Shown here: one piece after another, positions 62,500 to 64,000 of the stretch | Position numbering within the stretch: position 1 is the stretch's first letter | How the letters are laid out: the number at the start of each line of letters is the position of its first letter | Assembly: GCF_002234615.1 (NCBI RefSeq) | Contig: NZ_NMQW01000004.1 | Span: forward strand, 28,007 to 92,006 | DNA: 64,000 nucleotides | Direction: 5' to 3' | From: Paenibacillus rigui | GTDB lineage: Bacteria; Bacillota; Bacilli; Paenibacillales; NBRC-103111 | Notes under the pieces: model-generated | What the model was told of the DNA's origin: nothing | The model's input: the letters and a program-made list of their open reading frames with translations, nothing else | Databases searched by the model: none | Made by a program: the position numbers and the translations under genes

Positions 62500-64000
62500 C
62501 TACAGTGAGTGGGAACCCAAATATTGGAAAGTCCCCTTAGGATAAGTTACCCATTCCCCTTGACCGGTAAAGGCTTTGGACCCTGTATAAATTCCCTGCT
62601 TGCGCACAATCGTCCCTCCGGTTGGCATGAATGAATCATGGGAACTCGGGTCTCCCAGGACATCAATGATTTGACCGTCTTTTTTCAGCACCAGAGCGAC
62701 GGTATTATACTCCGTCGGATTATACAAGTCTAATTCGTCGTTATAATAAGAAATGTTGGTAATATCAAATACATCATAAAAAATGGAATCTATGAAGATA
62801 TAAGGCACCTCTGGCCAACTGTCAAACAGAGTTTTGGATGTGACCTTCATCGTATTGGTCTTTGTCATCCATTGATATACCTCAATCTGATAGCCTACAG
62901 CCTTATGATTGGGATCCCCATCCCCTTTATAGTAAAGCTCGACGGCAATTCGACCGTCTCCCCCATCCAGATACTCACTGAAGAACATTTCCGGAGTACC
63001 TTGAGGATCTACGATCACTTGGATGACAACAGCCTTCCCATCCGAACCGATCACCCAAGTATAAGTACCATCATTTACAAGAGAAATGATTTTTCCATTT
63101 TTCGTCGTGGGCCCGCTCAATGTTGAGTCCGGGGTTCCTTTATACACTTCAAAGGACGACTGATTCGGGAAAAAAGCAGAGAGATCGTACGAGAAATCGG
63201 CCACCCCTTGCTTCGTACGATAAGCAACAAAACCGTTAGCAACTAAAGGTGCGTTGCGGACCGTAAAGGCATAAGACTCCGTGCCTCCATGGCTGTCGTT
63301 CGCTGTAACAGTTACTTTAGCACTGCCGGCTTGGATGCCAGGCGATAGGGTGAGCGTGTCCCCGGAAACCGTTGCATTCACAGCGTCTGGCAAATCCGAA
63401 GTCACAGTATACTGAAGCGTATCCCCATCTGCATCGCTGAATAATTGCGATAAATCATAGGTACGATCGTTGGTCACAGTTGACGTTAGAACTTGTGTGG
63501 AGATCGAACTGACGACTTCCGGATTGTGATTCGTTGCGGAGGCGGATTCAACCGTCACCTGAATCATTCCTGTCGCCGTGCCGCCACGAAGATCGTCCGC
63601 ACTCACGTTAATTACAGTCTGTCCGACACCGACAGGGCTTAGGGTCAGCTTATTCCCCGTCACCGTCACCGTGGCGATGGATGGGTTTTGCGCAGCTGCA
63701 CTAACGGTCAACGGATCTCCATCAAGGTCCTGCAGATACGTACTTAAATCCAATTCTTTTGCAGAACTACCGATTTGTAACGTTTGATCCGGAACCGTCT
63801 GAAGTTCAGGTTTATGATTCACTGCCGGCGGCGCAGTGACATTCATGACGAACGATGCATCCGCCTTGCCGCCTTTGCCGTCCTCAGCCTTCACTGTGAT
63901 GTGCGATGTACCGACAGCGAGAGGCGTTACCTCCAGCTTCGTTCCCGTCACCTTCACCGTCGCTACGCTCAAGTCCGACGATACGGCGCTCAGCGTCAAG
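62500..64000 (-). CDS. Exported protein with cadherin/Ig-like repeats and lamin-tail-like C-terminus (N-terminus outside the window)
   Basis: The last 500 residues of a larger protein. Two to three repeats of an Ig/cadherin-like kind (VTGTKLEVTPLAVGTSHITVKAEDG, VTGNKLTLSPVGVGQTVINVSADD, VSGDTLTLSPGIQAGSAKVTVTANDSHGG) are linked by NHKPE and NHNPEV, as in RTX-like or dystroglycan-type repeats. The C-terminal part (EMFFSEYLDGGDGRIAVELYYKG to GTFQYLGSHSL) resembles lamin-tail domains of exported nucleases. There is no SLH domain at this end. It is 87 bases upstream of the propeller SLH gene on the same strand. Confidence 0.8.
   Translation of the reverse strand, partial: LTLSAVSSDLSVATVKVTGTKLEVTPLAVGTSHITVKAEDGKGGKADASFVMNVTAPPAVNHKPELQTVPDQTLQIGSSAKELDLSTYLQDLDGDPLTVSAAAQNPSIATVTVTGNKLTLSPVGVGQTVINVSADDLRGGTATGMIQVTVESASATNHNPEVVSSISTQVLTSTVTNDRTYDLSQLFSDADGDTLQYTVTSDLPDAVNATVSGDTLTLSPGIQAGSAKVTVTANDSHGGTESYAFTVRNAPLVANGFVAYRTKQGVADFSYDLSAFFPNQSSFEVYKGTPDSTLSGPTTKNGKIISLVNDGTYTWVIGSDGKAVVIQVIVDPQGTPEMFFSEYLDGGDGRIAVELYYKGDGDPNHKAVGYQIEVYQWMTKTNTMKVTSKTLFDSWPEVPYIFIDSIFYDVFDITNISYYNDELDLYNPTEYNTVALVLKKDGQIIDVLGDPSSHDSFMPTGGTIVRKQGIYTGSKAFTGQGEWVTYPKGTFQYLGSHSL

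Overview
The window looks like a chromosomal segment of a Paenibacillus-type Firmicute. The evidence is strong AGGAGG-type ribosome binding sites, a RsbV-RsbW-SigB operon, S-layer-homology (SLH) surface proteins, abundant AraC regulators and GH2 glycosidases, a rifampin phosphotransferase, and a mid-range base composition. No rRNA, tRNA, CRISPR array, insertion sequence or phage gene was recognised. All assignments come from reading the sequence; no database search was run.

Region 1 (1-18100) is dominated by an anaerobic nitrate-respiration island, preceded by a truncated GH2 glycosidase and its divergent AraC regulator. The core is an eight-gene minus-strand operon (12625 to 5960): a NarI-like cytochrome b, a NasC/NarB-type molybdopterin nitrate reductase, a four-cluster ferredoxin, a bc1-type Rieske protein, a 62-aa membrane protein, a nitrate/nitrite porter fused to a PAS domain, and two unrecognised small proteins. 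Around it are moeA-moaA, a di-iron Fe-S repair protein (RIC/ScdA) with an NnrS-like membrane protein, a hemerythrin, a DUF2249-DUF2249-DUF59 operon, a SPASM radical SAM enzyme, a CgoX/HemY-type porphyrinogen oxidase and a Crp/Fnr-family regulator. Seven TGTGA-N6-TCACA boxes lie before these units. Each has a -10 hexamer placed so that the box is centred at -41.5 or -42.5, the class II Fnr/Crp geometry, so the island reads as one co-regulated regulon.

Region 2 (18200-30800) is accessory and metabolic: an AT-rich WYL regulator with an effector-binding protein, an AraC/PhyH dioxygenase pair, a spermidine-synthase-like protein, aroA and aroC with a divergent LysR regulator, a PrmC-like methyltransferase, and a second GH2 enzyme with a divergent ArsR-type regulator.

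Region 3 (30800-43600) holds an SLH pseudogene, a cytochrome P450, a STAND-LuxR regulator, a class B penicillin-binding protein with a preceding small membrane ORF and an orphan terminator, a TagO/WecA-type transferase, two envelope-stress genes under a SigB-type promoter, and rifampin phosphotransferase.

Region 4 (43700-54600) is a general-stress district: sigB-rsbW-rsbV, divergent SigB-type promoters serving a DUF948 protein and a 50-aa membrane protein, a REC-PP2C phosphatase paired with a REC-histidine kinase (as RsbY/RsbK), and stress genes (YflT, DUF1328). Two leaders here and a third at 20.7 kb share an unusual hairpin module placed directly before the ribosome binding site.

Region 5 (54600-64000) encodes three large exported proteins: one with nine near-identical 93-aa Ig-like repeats plus SLH domains, one with a propeller-like N-terminus plus SLH domains, and a truncated protein with a lamin-tail-like C-terminus.
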